Part shown: positions 1 through 7,588 of the stretch, piece by piece
Numbering within the stretch: position 1 is the first letter of the stretch
How the letters are laid out: the number at the start of each line of letters is the position of its first letter
From: Candidatus Arcticimaribacter sp.
Lineage (GTDB): Bacteria > Bacteroidota > Bacteroidia > Flavobacteriales > Flavobacteriaceae
Length of the DNA: 8,261 bases
Direction: 5' to 3'
NCBI GenBank assembly: GCA_011526335.1
Contig: WTJB01000018.1
Coordinates: 1-8,261 of the forward strand
The notes under the pieces: generated by a model
What the model was told of the DNA's origin: nothing
What the model saw: the letters and a program-made list of their open reading frames with translations, nothing else
Database searches by the model: none
Made by a program: the position numbers and the translations under genes

Positions 1-813
1 TTAAAACTCACTGATGGCCTATTGTACCTTTTTTTTAAAGAGAATTCGACAACAGACGAATTGACATTTTCTAAAGTAGAGCTCGGAAACTTTATTGAAG
101 AACAAGTAGAATTTGTTCCAGATAAGGAGGCCTTAGATGCAGAAATACAGATCTTTCAAAATGCCTTAGAATTTGCAGATGTAAAAGCCAGGGAAGTCAT
201 GGTGCCCAGAGCCGAAATAGTGGCTATTGATAAAACGACCAGCATCAAAGAGCTAGAATCTTTATTTGCTTCTACAGGCTTGTCCAAAATACCGGTTTAT
301 CAAGACAGTATAGACGATATTATTGGCTATGTCCATGCCTTTGAAATGCTTAAAAACCCACAGCATATCAACCATATTTTGCTTCCGGTAGAGTTTATTC
401 ATGAACCCAATCCGGTCAACGAAGTATTGAATAAATTAGCGCGAAGACGAAAAAGCTTGGCTGTGGTTCTCGATGAGTATGGGGGAACAGCAGGATTGCT
501 TACCATAGAAGACATTGTGGAAGAGTTGTTTGGTGAAATCGAAGACGAACACGATGCCGTAGACCACTATGAAAAACAATTGGACGAAAATACCTTTGAA
601 TTTTCTGCCCGTCTAGAGGTAGACTACCTCAATGAGACCTATCACTTGGACCTGCCTGAAGAAGAAAATTACGAAACTCTTGGCGGTCTTGTGGTTCATC
701 ATACTCAGGAAATCCCTGCGTTGGATGCAGAAATTGCGTTGGAAAAATATCGTTTAAAAGTGCTCGAAGTTTCTTCCACCAAAATAGAAAAAATAAGGCT
801 GACTAAATCCTAA
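1..813 (+). CDS. CNNM/CorC-family membrane protein (hemolysin-like), C-terminal part, 5' end cut by window
   Basis: The frame is open from the first base and ends with TAA at 811-813, giving 270 visible residues; the start and probably an N-terminal DUF21/CNNM membrane domain lie outside the window. A TTG at 22 is not a convincing start because coding sequence continues upstream. Numbering from the window edge, a CBS pair spans about residues 64-180. It contains the family signature VMVPR (66-70) and the very conserved DEYGG (158-162), followed by a TIEDIVEELFGEIEDE-like stretch. A CorC_HlyC (transporter-associated) domain covers about 190-268. Family members sit in the inner membrane with cytoplasmic CBS domains and are linked to Mg2+/Co2+ handling; the 'hemolysin' name is historical. 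The gliding protein GldE has the same architecture, but no gld gene is visible here, so I do not assign that name. Family call is firm; substrate is unknown. Confidence 0.92.
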   Translation, partial: LKLTDGLLYLFFKENSTTDELTFSKVELGNFIEEQVEFVPDKEALDAEIQIFQNALEFADVKAREVMVPRAEIVAIDKTTSIKELESLFASTGLSKIPVYQDSIDDIIGYVHAFEMLKNPQHINHILLPVEFIHEPNPVNEVLNKLARRRKSLAVVLDEYGGTAGLLTIEDIVEELFGEIEDEHDAVDHYEKQLDENTFEFSARLEVDYLNETYHLDLPEEENYETLGGLVVHHTQEIPALDAEIALEKYRLKVLEVSSTKIEKIRLTKS

Positions 814-851
814 GATTTTTTCCTTCTTCTTTGGCCTTAGGTCTTGACATT

Positions 852-887
852 TTGACTTTTATTATTGGTCAGGAAATTGTACTTTCG
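852..887 (+). promoter_or_regulatory. Putative Bacteroidota-type promoter for the PpiD-like gene
   Basis: TACTTTCG at 880-887 matches the Bacteroidota -7 element TAnnTTTG at all but one fixed position, and it lies 28 bases before the ATG at 916. The -33 TTG is less clear. TTG at 852-854 leaves a 25-base spacer, a little longer than the usual 17-23, while TTG at 865-867 would be only 12 bases away. The site lies inside the reading frame that would begin at TTG 865, which argues for the downstream ATG as the true start. Inferred from sequence only. Confidence 0.5.
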
Positions 888-915
888 CAGACAACATAAA
901 TTAAAAACCAAATAC

Positions 916-3027
916 ATGGCGATTTTAGGGAAAATTAGACAAAGATCCTTTTTCTTAATTCTAGTGATTGGATTGGCATTGTTTGCCTTTGTCATTTCTG
1001 GAGCTTTTGGAACAGGTCAAGGCGATACTGGGCCTACAGACCCTATCGGTATCATCAATGAAGAAGAGATTCCTTTGGATAACTTCCGCTTGTTGGTAGA
1101 ACAGACGCAACGTACCTATGGCTACTCTAGCCTTCAGGCAGTAAACGTTGTCTGGAACCAATACTTGCGGACATACCTCTTTGAAGAAGAATACAAAACC
1201 CTAGGGATAGATGCTGGGAGAGATCAAATAGAACAGGTAGTATCTTCTACAGAATCCATCATTACCGATCCGAGATTCATCAATGAAGCAGGGTTTTTTG
1301 ATTTTGGATTATTTACCAACTTCATTGCGCAAATGCGTGAGCAAAATAGTCAAGGGTATGAGCAGTGGAAAAATCAAGAAGCCACCATCATTTCTTCGGC
1401 TAGAGAAAGCATTTATTTTGATCTGATCAAGGCGGCTACTGCCGTTACGGAAAAAGAAGCTGAAGTGCAATATCACTTAGAGAATGATAATGTTGATTTG
1501 AATTATGTTCAATTGCCTTACAGCAGTATTCCAGATAGTCTAGTAACGGTATCCGATGCAGAGATTAAAAGCTATATAAAAGATAATGCATCACAGTACG
1601 AAAGAAAAGCGAGCCGCGCTTTACGTTATGTGGCGTTCTTGGAACAACCTACCGAAGAGGATCAAAACATTATCCGTAATGGTTTAGAAAACCTAATCGA
1701 AGATAGAATCGAGTACAATGATGTTTCTAAATTAACCGATACGCTTTTAGGCTTAAAAAACACCAAACGTGTAGCCGATTTTATCGATCGTTATTCTGAA
1801 GAAGGTTTTGACTCGCTTTACTTACCCAAAGGAAGACTTCCTCTCGCATTTGCAGAGATCTTGTACAACCTAGAAGAGGGGGAAGTATTTGGACCCTATC
1901 AAGATATCGGGACCTACAAAATTTCGAAAATGTTGGACCGCAAAGAAAACGCTACCATCCGTGCTAGTCATATTTTGGTAGCTTATGCGGGGGCACAGCG
2001 TGTAGATCCGTCCGTGACCAGAACCAAGGAAGAAGCTGAAGCTTTGGCAAAGCAATACCTTCGCCAAGTGAGAAGAGACAAAAGCCAGCTTGAAGTATTG
2101 GCCCTACAAAATTCAGATGGCCCTTCTAAAAGCAAAGCTGGAGATCTTGGCTTTGTCCAAGAAACGGGAATGGATCCTGACTTTTTTGCTTTCTTAAATG
2201 ACAATCCTACGGGTGCTGTTGGCCTTGTTGAAACGCCGTTTGGTTTCCACGTAATCAAAGTAGGTGACAAACAAGACCTTGTGTTATTGGCAAGTGTAAG
2301 TCAAAAGATCGTTCCCTCTGAGCAGACATCCAATAAAGTATTTAAAGATGCTACCCAATTTGAAATGGATGCGGGCAGAGAAGACTTTGCTGCATTAGCA
2401 GAAAGCAGTGACTATGTTGTACGTACCGTAAACAATGTTGATGTTTTAGACGAAAATTTACCGGGCTTACCCGAGCAACGTGCCATCGTTCAATGGGCAT
2501 TTAGTGACGATACTTCTGTAGGGGATATTAAGCGATTCTCGCTTTCTTTTGGAGGTTATGTGATCGTGGAACTTACTGCACAACGCGAAGCTGGACTAGC
2601 CGCCGTAGAGGATGTTAAAGAAGAGGTTTTACCTAAACTTTTAGCGCAGAAAAAAGCGGCTATGCTCAAATCGGATAATCAAGGCACGGAAGGCCTTGCT
2701 GATTTGGCGGCGAAAAATGGCGTTGAAGTCAAAACCGCTCTTGCTGTAAATCAAAAGAGTGGAGTTTTGGTAGGCGCAGGAAACGAACCGTATATTATTG
2801 GTGCAGCATTTGCGCTAGAAGAAGGCCAGCGTTCTGTTTTACTGGAAGGGAACAACGGTGTTTATCAAGTAGAATTGGTGGCTAAAAAGACGGCTCAGAA
2901 ATTAGAAGATTACAGCAGCTATGCACAACTATTGCAAACGCAAGAACGCAATGCATTGGCTGAGCGTATTATCTCTGCTTTAGAATCTTCTGCTACTATA
3001 GAAGACAACAGAGCTTTATATTACTAA
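916..3027 (+). CDS. ppiD: PpiD/SurA-like membrane-anchored peptidyl-prolyl cis-trans isomerase
   Basis: This 703-residue protein is predicted to assist folding of exported and outer-membrane proteins on the periplasmic face of the inner membrane. A short positively charged N-terminus (GKIRQR) precedes a single hydrophobic segment at about residues 11-30, as in PpiD; I see no cleavage site, so it is likely a signal anchor. A long SurA_N/PpiD-type helical region follows, then a parvulin (rotamase) domain at about 347-449 with ASHILV (His352) at its start and FGFHVIK (His445) at its end. The tail to 703 is made of degenerate parvulin-like modules. I chose ATG 916 over the in-frame TTG at 865 because the upstream 17 residues are very basic, overlap a promoter-like site, and would sit before a normal PpiD N-terminus. 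There is no clear Shine-Dalgarno site; the leader is A-rich, as is common in this phylum. The gene probably has its own promoter, 102 bases after the CorC-type gene. Length is typical of Bacteroidota homologues. Confidence 0.9.
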   Translation: MAILGKIRQRSFFLILVIGLALFAFVISGAFGTGQGDTGPTDPIGIINEEEIPLDNFRLLVEQTQRTYGYSSLQAVNVVWNQYLRTYLFEEEYKTLGIDAGRDQIEQVVSSTESIITDPRFINEAGFFDFGLFTNFIAQMREQNSQGYEQWKNQEATIISSARESIYFDLIKAATAVTEKEAEVQYHLENDNVDLNYVQLPYSSIPDSLVTVSDAEIKSYIKDNASQYERKASRALRYVAFLEQPTEEDQNIIRNGLENLIEDRIEYNDVSKLTDTLLGLKNTKRVADFIDRYSEEGFDSLYLPKGRLPLAFAEILYNLEEGEVFGPYQDIGTYKISKMLDRKENATIRASHILVAYAGAQRVDPSVTRTKEEAEALAKQYLRQVRRDKSQLEVLALQNSDGPSKSKAGDLGFVQETGMDPDFFAFLNDNPTGAVGLVETPFGFHVIKVGDKQDLVLLASVSQKIVPSEQTSNKVFKDATQFEMDAGREDFAALAESSDYVVRTVNNVDVLDENLPGLPEQRAIVQWAFSDDTSVGDIKRFSLSFGGYVIVELTAQREAGLAAVEDVKEEVLPKLLAQKKAAMLKSDNQGTEGLADLAAKNGVEVKTALAVNQKSGVLVGAGNEPYIIGAAFALEEGQRSVLLEGNNGVYQVELVAKKTAQKLEDYSSYAQLLQTQERNALAERIISALESSATIEDNRALYY

Positions 3028-3049
3028 AGCAACGGTTATATAGAAAGCT

Positions 3050-3077
3050 AAAACCTCACCTTAGGGTGGGGTTTTTT
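3050..3077. terminator. Rho-independent terminator shared by convergent genes
   Basis: An 11-bp stem pairs 3050-3060 with 3065-3075 (one G-T wobble, at 3056/3069) around the 4-base loop TTAG. On the + strand it runs into six Ts (3072-3077), giving a classical terminator 23 bases after the PpiD-like stop. Read on the - strand the same stem is followed by TTTT, so it can also stop the kinase operon. The TAA of the - strand kinase (3078-3076) falls at the edge of the hairpin, so the two convergent units share it. Confidence 0.88.
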
Positions 3078-3978
3078 ATTTTAGAATAAATTCACGGTAG
3101 GGAATGACTGTGGTATAGCCTTTATCTTTAAAATAGTCAACCGTATTTTCTCCTCCAGAAGCCAGAATAAAATCACCTCCCCAAGCTCCTAGACTTTTTA
3201 TTTGGCCATTAAAATCCGGGAACAACCGTTCTTGTATGGGAGTTTGCCCAATGAGTTTTCCTATGACTTCTTCATGGGTTTTTACTAGGGCGTTAAATTC
3301 GTCTTGTTCTTCCACCAATAGTATTTCTTGGCCTAGGACCTCTAACGTTTTTTGTGTTGCCGAATCCGGGGCTTTTCTTTTGTTGTAGGCCGCCACGGCT
3401 TTACCGCTATCTTGCTTTTGGTTCAGGTGAATAAAAAATAAATTTTCGGCAAAGGCAGGCATAAAGCTTACGTTTTGAATCTTTGGCTGGTGCCCATTGC
3501 GCTGATATAAGATGGCGCCCTCGGCTTCTGCAGCAGCAATGTCATAACCACTCCCCCCCATGGTGGCTTCTAAAAGTTGGTAGGGATTTATAGAAAACCC
3601 TTTTCCCAACGCATGAAAAAGCGTAGAGGACGATCCTAACCCCCAGCTGCGTTCAAATTCTAATCGACTGACAAATGAGAATCCATTTCCATAAAAATTT
3701 GGTTGTAGGATAGCCATTTCCCTTAAGATATTTTGTAGGGTTTCGATGATTTTTTCTTCTGTTTCTGTTTGTGTTACAACATGAAAATCAAGATCAAAAA
3801 CAACATCAATCCATTTTTTGCCCTGCACATCAAAACTTTGCCATACAATCTTTTGATCTTGGGTATGTTCTAGGGTAAAGTGTTGGCCTTTTTTTGTGGG
3901 AAGCGCCAAAGCCGTTACGCCGTTAAGGACGGCATATTCTGCGGTCAGCAAGATTTTTCCGTGACTGTATATGTCCAT
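3076..3978 (-). CDS. GYDIA-type GHMP kinase, probable mevalonate-pathway kinase
   Basis: A 300-residue small-molecule kinase of the GHMP superfamily (galactokinase, homoserine, mevalonate, phosphomevalonate kinases). The N-terminal strand motif HGKILLTAEYAVLNG (6-20) corresponds to the family's PGKxxLxGEHxVxxG. The phosphate-binding loop is WGLGSSS (112-118). The name-giving GGSGYDIA (141-148) corresponds to the GSGxDxA region of mevalonate-type kinases, making Asp146 the candidate catalytic residue. The C-terminal glycine motif is GAWGGDF (264-270). The ATG overlaps the HMG-CoA reductase stop by one base, so it is probably expressed by translational coupling with that enzyme. This context, and the likeness of the AEYAVL stretch to phosphomevalonate kinases, suggest it phosphorylates mevalonate or phosphomevalonate. 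The superfamily is certain; the substrate is inference. Deviations include His6 where Pro is usual and Ala13/Tyr15 in place of Gly/His in the first motif. The gene ends inside the shared terminator. Confidence 0.88.
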   Translation of the reverse strand: MDIYSHGKILLTAEYAVLNGVTALALPTKKGQHFTLEHTQDQKIVWQSFDVQGKKWIDVVFDLDFHVVTQTETEEKIIETLQNILREMAILQPNFYGNGFSFVSRLEFERSWGLGSSSTLFHALGKGFSINPYQLLEATMGGSGYDIAAAEAEGAILYQRNGHQPKIQNVSFMPAFAENLFFIHLNQKQDSGKAVAAYNKRKAPDSATQKTLEVLGQEILLVEEQDEFNALVKTHEEVIGKLIGQTPIQERLFPDFNGQIKSLGAWGGDFILASGGENTVDYFKDKGYTTVIPYREFILK

Positions 3979-3980
3979 TA
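3976..3980 (-). promoter_or_regulatory. TAATG stop/start overlap (translational coupling)
   Basis: Read on the - strand, the reductase stop TAA (3980-3978) and the kinase start ATG (3978-3976) share one A. I see no separate ribosome binding site or promoter for the kinase, so ribosomes finishing the reductase probably re-initiate here. This supports matched production of the two enzymes and fixes the kinase start. Confidence 0.8.
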
Positions 3981-5291
3981 AACCGTGGTTTTTAGAAAAT
4001 CGGCAACGGCACTAAAGCTTACCGTATGAGTTTTAAAATGTACTACTGCGGCTTCTTTTTGCGCAGGCGTTGCGCCTTGCTGATTTAGGATATTAAGCAA
4101 GTGCATTTTCATATGGCCTTTTTGTATCCCAGAAGTTACCAAAGAGCGCAAGGCAGCAAAGTTTTGCGCCAAGCCTGCTACAGCGATGATTTGCATCAGT
4201 TCTTTGGCTGAAGGACTTCCCAACAAGGTCAAGGACCACTTCACCAAGGGATGAAGCTGCGTTAGCCCCCCTACCGTTCCGACCGCTAGAGGAATATCGA
4301 GGGAAAAATAAAAATGTCCGTTTTCAATTTTCGCTGCAGACAAACTTCGGTATTGTCCACTTTTAGCGGCATAGGCGTGAATGCCGGCTTCTACGGCTCT
4401 AAAATCATTTCCCGTAGCCAATACCACGGCATCAATACCGTTCATGATTCCTTTGTTGTGTGTAACGGCTCTGTGGGGTTCCACCTCTGCGATTTGTACA
4501 GCGCGAACAAATTTTTCTGCAAAAGCATTTTGGTCCATTTCATCTTCTGCCTCCAGATCTTTAACGGGGCAATCCACAGAAGCACGTACCAAACAGTTGG
4601 GCACATAATTCGAAAGAATGCTCATGACAATTTCGATTTCCTTTTCATCTGGAGCGAAACTGTCTTCTTCACGGGCAGCAATTTGAAGGCTTTGGGCCAT
4701 TTGCTCCAAACACGAATTGATAAAGTTGGCCCCCATAGAATCTACGGTCAAAAAGCTTACATGAAGTTGATAATAATTTTCGAGCTCATCCGATTTATCG
4801 CGTAAGGCTATAGCGCGAATGCCTCCTCCGCGGGCTTCCATATTTTTGGTAATTGCTGCGGTATCTGCTTTTAGCTTAGGCGTTATTTTATGAATAAATG
4901 TTTGAAGGCGTGCAGCGTCTCCTTTAAAAATGAAGTGTACTTGGCCAATTTTTTCTTCCCCCAAAACTTCCGCTTTGAACCCGCCGCGTTGGCCCCAGTA
5001 TTTTGCTGCTTTTGCAGCGGCGGCTACCACAGAACTTTCTTCTATTGCCATGGGCATGACATAGGATTTATCATTGATGATAAAGTTGGGGGCTACCCCC
5101 AAAGGCAAATAAAAGTTGGTGAGGGTGTTTTCTATAAATTCATCATGAATTTTTTGTAAATCTGGGTCAGTATTCCAATATTGTTGTACCAAGTTTTTCG
5201 CTTCTTCTGTATGTTGAAAATAATGAGAGGCAACCCAGTTTATTTTTTCTTCTTTAGAAAGTTTAGAAAACCCTTTTACTTGTTTATTCAT
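3978..5291 (-). CDS. mvaA: Class II 3-hydroxy-3-methylglutaryl-CoA reductase
   Basis: A 437-residue cytoplasmic enzyme that interconverts HMG-CoA and mevalonate using NAD(P)H. There is no membrane domain and the length is typical of bacterial class II enzymes. All four catalytic positions known from the Pseudomonas mevalonii enzyme can be placed: Glu in MAIEESSVVAAAA (Glu84/85), Lys280 in THNKGIMNG, Asp296 in GNDFRAVEAG, and His393 in IQKGHMKMH. The nucleotide-binding motif DSMGAN lies at 184-189. The active-site Glu motif reads EESS where the P. mevalonii motif has EEPS. Databases often label this family 'degradative', but class II enzymes such as that of Staphylococcus aureus are biosynthetic. 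The coupled GHMP kinase downstream argues for synthesis of isoprenoid precursors here. It is the first gene of a two-gene operon with its own promoter. The direction of flux and the cofactor preference are inferred, not shown. Confidence 0.96.
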   Translation of the reverse strand: MNKQVKGFSKLSKEEKINWVASHYFQHTEEAKNLVQQYWNTDPDLQKIHDEFIENTLTNFYLPLGVAPNFIINDKSYVMPMAIEESSVVAAAAKAAKYWGQRGGFKAEVLGEEKIGQVHFIFKGDAARLQTFIHKITPKLKADTAAITKNMEARGGGIRAIALRDKSDELENYYQLHVSFLTVDSMGANFINSCLEQMAQSLQIAAREEDSFAPDEKEIEIVMSILSNYVPNCLVRASVDCPVKDLEAEDEMDQNAFAEKFVRAVQIAEVEPHRAVTHNKGIMNGIDAVVLATGNDFRAVEAGIHAYAAKSGQYRSLSAAKIENGHFYFSLDIPLAVGTVGGLTQLHPLVKWSLTLLGSPSAKELMQIIAVAGLAQNFAALRSLVTSGIQKGHMKMHLLNILNQQGATPAQKEAAVVHFKTHTVSFSAVADFLKTTV

Positions 5292-5304
5292 GCCTTTTTA
5301 GGGC

Positions 5305-5331
5305 TAAAGATACGATTTTAGCCCACTTCAA
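5305..5331 (-). promoter_or_regulatory. Promoter for the HMG-CoA reductase-kinase operon
   Basis: On the - strand, TTG (5331-5329) is followed after 16 bases by TATCTTTA (5312-5305), which fits TAnnTTTG except for the last base. The box ends only 13 bases before the ATG at 5291, so the 5' leader would be roughly 8-10 bases. AAAAAGG just before the ATG could serve as a weak ribosome site. Prediction from consensus only. Confidence 0.6.
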
Positions 5332-5345
5332 GCACGGCATTATTT

Positions 5346-5374
5346 TTGGTTCTGCCAGAAAATATTTACTTTCA
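5346..5374 (+). promoter_or_regulatory. Promoter for the S9 peptidase-transporter operon
   Basis: TTG (5346-5348), an 18-base spacer and TACTTTCA (5367-5374) fit the Bacteroidota TTG/TAnnTTTG promoter with two mismatches in the -7 box. The box ends 21 bases before the ATG at 5396, and the short leader is A-rich (caagaaaatttaaacc) without a Shine-Dalgarno match. It lies back to back with the reductase promoter in a 104-base divergent region. Prediction only. Confidence 0.55.
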
Positions 5375-5395
5375 AGAAAATTTAAACCAATAGCT

Positions 5396-7564
5396 ATGTT
5401 CCGTCATAAATGCCTCATCATCGCCTTGTTGTTTTTTACTGCAGGAATAACTGCACAAGAGAAACAACTTTCAAATGAAATCATCTGGAATTGGGAGTTT
5501 GCTCCAGAAACTTTAGAAAAAATTCACCCTTTAAAAGGCAAAAGTGCTTATTCGGTTATTAAGGTAGATTATGCCAATAGGGCATCAAAGGTAGTCTTGT
5601 ATGACTATGCTACCGCCAAGGAGCTTGAGGTTTTGGTGGATTCAAAAAATGCCATAGGTGTCCCCTTTTTTTCCGGATATTCTTATTCTGGAGATGAAAA
5701 GAAATTGTTGTTAGAAACAGATGTAGATCGTATTTATCGTCATTCCAAACTTGCCCATTACTACGTTTACGATCTATCGACTAAAAAAGCCAATTTGCTT
5801 TTTGGCGAAAAAGTGCAAGAGCCGCGTTTTTCTCCCGATGGATCTAAAGTTGCTTTTGTTTATGGCAGAAACCTATACGTAAAAAATATAATTGATAACA
5901 CCATTGTACAAGTTACTGCCGATGGGAGTGAAAACATTATCAATGGTTTAACCGACTGGGTAAACGAAGAAGAGTTTGGGCTTGTACGGGCCTATGACTG
6001 GAATGCCGACAGCAATGCCTTGGCCTACATCCGTTTTGATGAAACGGCAGTTCCTACTTTTTCTATGGATGTTTACGGGACCAACTTGTACCCCTTTCCT
6101 TATACCTTTAAATATCCAAAAGCCGGAGAGACCAATGCAACCGTTAGTTTGCATCACTATGATCTAAACAGTGGTACTACCCAAACGATCGACTTACCCG
6201 AAGAAACGGCCTATTATATTCCTCGAATTAAGTTTGCGCCCGAGGCGGATAGGTTGGTGGTTCAGACCATGAATCGCTTGCAAAATCACTTGACGCTTTG
6301 GCAGTATCGCCTTTCGGATAAAGCGTTATCTATTCTTTTGGAAGAAAAATCAGACACTTATGTGGATATTCATGATAACCTGACTTTTTTGGAGAAAGGA
6401 GAATTTTTATGGACCAGTGATCGGGATGGCTATAATCATATCTATCATTACGATGCTGCGGGGAAATTAAAACGTCAAATTACCCAAGGGATGTGGGAAG
6501 TCACTCGTTTTTTGGGATACAATGCAAAGAAAAAGGAAATTTATTATTCTTCTGTTGAAAAAAGTTCGATAGGACGCGCGGTTTACAGCATAGGCCTCAA
6601 CGGGAAGAAAAAAAGAAATTTATCGCCCGAAAAGGGAACCAACGGGGCTTCGTTTAGTGCGGATTATGCCTATTATATTCACACCTATGAAGATGCCAGT
6701 ACGCCTAGAATTTATACCCTTCGATCGACAAAAGACGGAAAAGTTGTTCGTGAAATAGAAAAGAATACCGAGTTAAAAAACAAGGCTGAGGCCTACGGGA
6801 TTGTAAGTAAAACGTTTTCTACCCTTAAGATCAATGGAGAAGAGCTGAACTATTACACCCTTAAACCAAAGGATTTTGATCCCACTAAAAAATATCCCCT
6901 CTTGATGTTTCAATACTCGGGACCTGGCTCACAAAGTGTAGCCAATAGGTGGCACGGGCAACGCGATTTATGGCATCAATTATTGGTGCAAAAAGGCTAT
7001 ATAGTCGCCTGTGTAGATGGTAGAGGAACAGGATTTAAAGGGGCAGATTTTAAAAAGATGACGTACCTGGAATTGACCAAATATGAAACCGAAGACCAAA
7101 TTGCAGCAGCCAAATATTTTGCTTCCTTGGATTATATTGATGCCAATAGGGTTGGCATTTGGGGATGGAGTTATGGCGGTCATATGGCCACCAATTGTAT
7201 ACTGAAGGGGAATGATGTCTTTTCTTTGGCCATCGCTGTGGCACCAGTAACCAATTGGCGTTTTTATGATACGATCTATACCGAGCGGTTTATGCGTACT
7301 CCACAAGAAAATCCTTCGGGCTATGATGACAATTCTCCCCTGAATTTTTCGGAGCGTTTAAAAGGGAAATATTTATTGATACACGGATCTGGAGATGACA
7401 ATGTTCATGTGCAAAACACCATGCGGATGATAGAAGCCTTGGTGCAGAACAATAAAGATTTTGAGTGGGCAATTTACCCGGATAAGAATCACGGAATTTA
7501 TGGAGGAAACACTTCTCTTCATCTTTATAACAAAATGACTAATTTTATCTTGAATAACCTCTAA
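5396..7564 (+). CDS. Secreted dipeptidyl peptidase IV-type S9 family serine peptidase
   Basis: A 722-residue exported peptidase predicted to release N-terminal dipeptides, mainly X-Pro and X-Ala, from oligopeptides in the periplasm or at the cell surface. A signal peptide covers residues 1-20 (hydrophobic core IIALLFFTAG, cleavage expected at ITA/QEK); no lipobox is seen. An eight-bladed-propeller type DPPIV_N domain spans about 90-440 and carries DWVNEEEF, whose Glu192-Glu193 match human DPP IV Glu205-Glu206 that hold the substrate amino terminus. The alpha/beta hydrolase domain (about 490-722) has Tyr507 in YSGPGSQ (oxyanion hole), the nucleophile Ser592 in GWSYGGH, Asp667 in GDDNVH and His699 in KNHG. 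The Asp-His spacing equals that of the human enzyme, and the length is close to Porphyromonas gingivalis DPP IV. A prolyl tripeptidyl peptidase is the main alternative, since it shares these motifs. It is the first gene of a probable operon with the transporter. Confidence 0.95.
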   Translation: MFRHKCLIIALLFFTAGITAQEKQLSNEIIWNWEFAPETLEKIHPLKGKSAYSVIKVDYANRASKVVLYDYATAKELEVLVDSKNAIGVPFFSGYSYSGDEKKLLLETDVDRIYRHSKLAHYYVYDLSTKKANLLFGEKVQEPRFSPDGSKVAFVYGRNLYVKNIIDNTIVQVTADGSENIINGLTDWVNEEEFGLVRAYDWNADSNALAYIRFDETAVPTFSMDVYGTNLYPFPYTFKYPKAGETNATVSLHHYDLNSGTTQTIDLPEETAYYIPRIKFAPEADRLVVQTMNRLQNHLTLWQYRLSDKALSILLEEKSDTYVDIHDNLTFLEKGEFLWTSDRDGYNHIYHYDAAGKLKRQITQGMWEVTRFLGYNAKKKEIYYSSVEKSSIGRAVYSIGLNGKKKRNLSPEKGTNGASFSADYAYYIHTYEDASTPRIYTLRSTKDGKVVREIEKNTELKNKAEAYGIVSKTFSTLKINGEELNYYTLKPKDFDPTKKYPLLMFQYSGPGSQSVANRWHGQRDLWHQLLVQKGYIVACVDGRGTGFKGADFKKMTYLELTKYETEDQIAAAKYFASLDYIDANRVGIWGWSYGGHMATNCILKGNDVFSLAIAVAPVTNWRFYDTIYTERFMRTPQENPSGYDDNSPLNFSERLKGKYLLIHGSGDDNVHVQNTMRMIEALVQNNKDFEWAIYPDKNHGIYGGNTSLHLYNKMTNFILNNL

Positions 7565-7588
7565 GCCGCATAGGCCAAATTGAATAGT

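Noticed and set aside
1..813. Assignment of the first gene as gliding motility gldE
   Set aside because: GldE shares the CBS/CorC_HlyC layout, but the visible part has nothing specific to it and no gld neighbour is present.
809..841. Inverted repeat CCTAAG / CTTAGG just after the CorC-type gene, as a possible terminator
   Set aside because: The arms are only 6 bp, AT-rich, separated by a 21-base loop, and not followed by a T-run; too weak to call.
865..915. N-terminal extension of the PpiD-like protein from TTG 865
   Set aside because: It would add 17 strongly basic residues before a normal signal-anchor N-terminus and would include the promoter-like box at 880-887. ATG 916 is more likely.
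3980..3991. Palindrome AAACC-GT-GGTTT at the end of the reductase gene as an operator or hairpin
   Set aside because: The arms are 5 bases with a 2-base centre, inside coding sequence, and it would make only a very weak RNA hairpin; likely chance.
4314..4805. Long + strand open frame opposite the HMG-CoA reductase gene
   Set aside because: It is fully antisense to a gene with all catalytic motifs intact, and its translation resembles no family I know and has no start context; a shadow frame.
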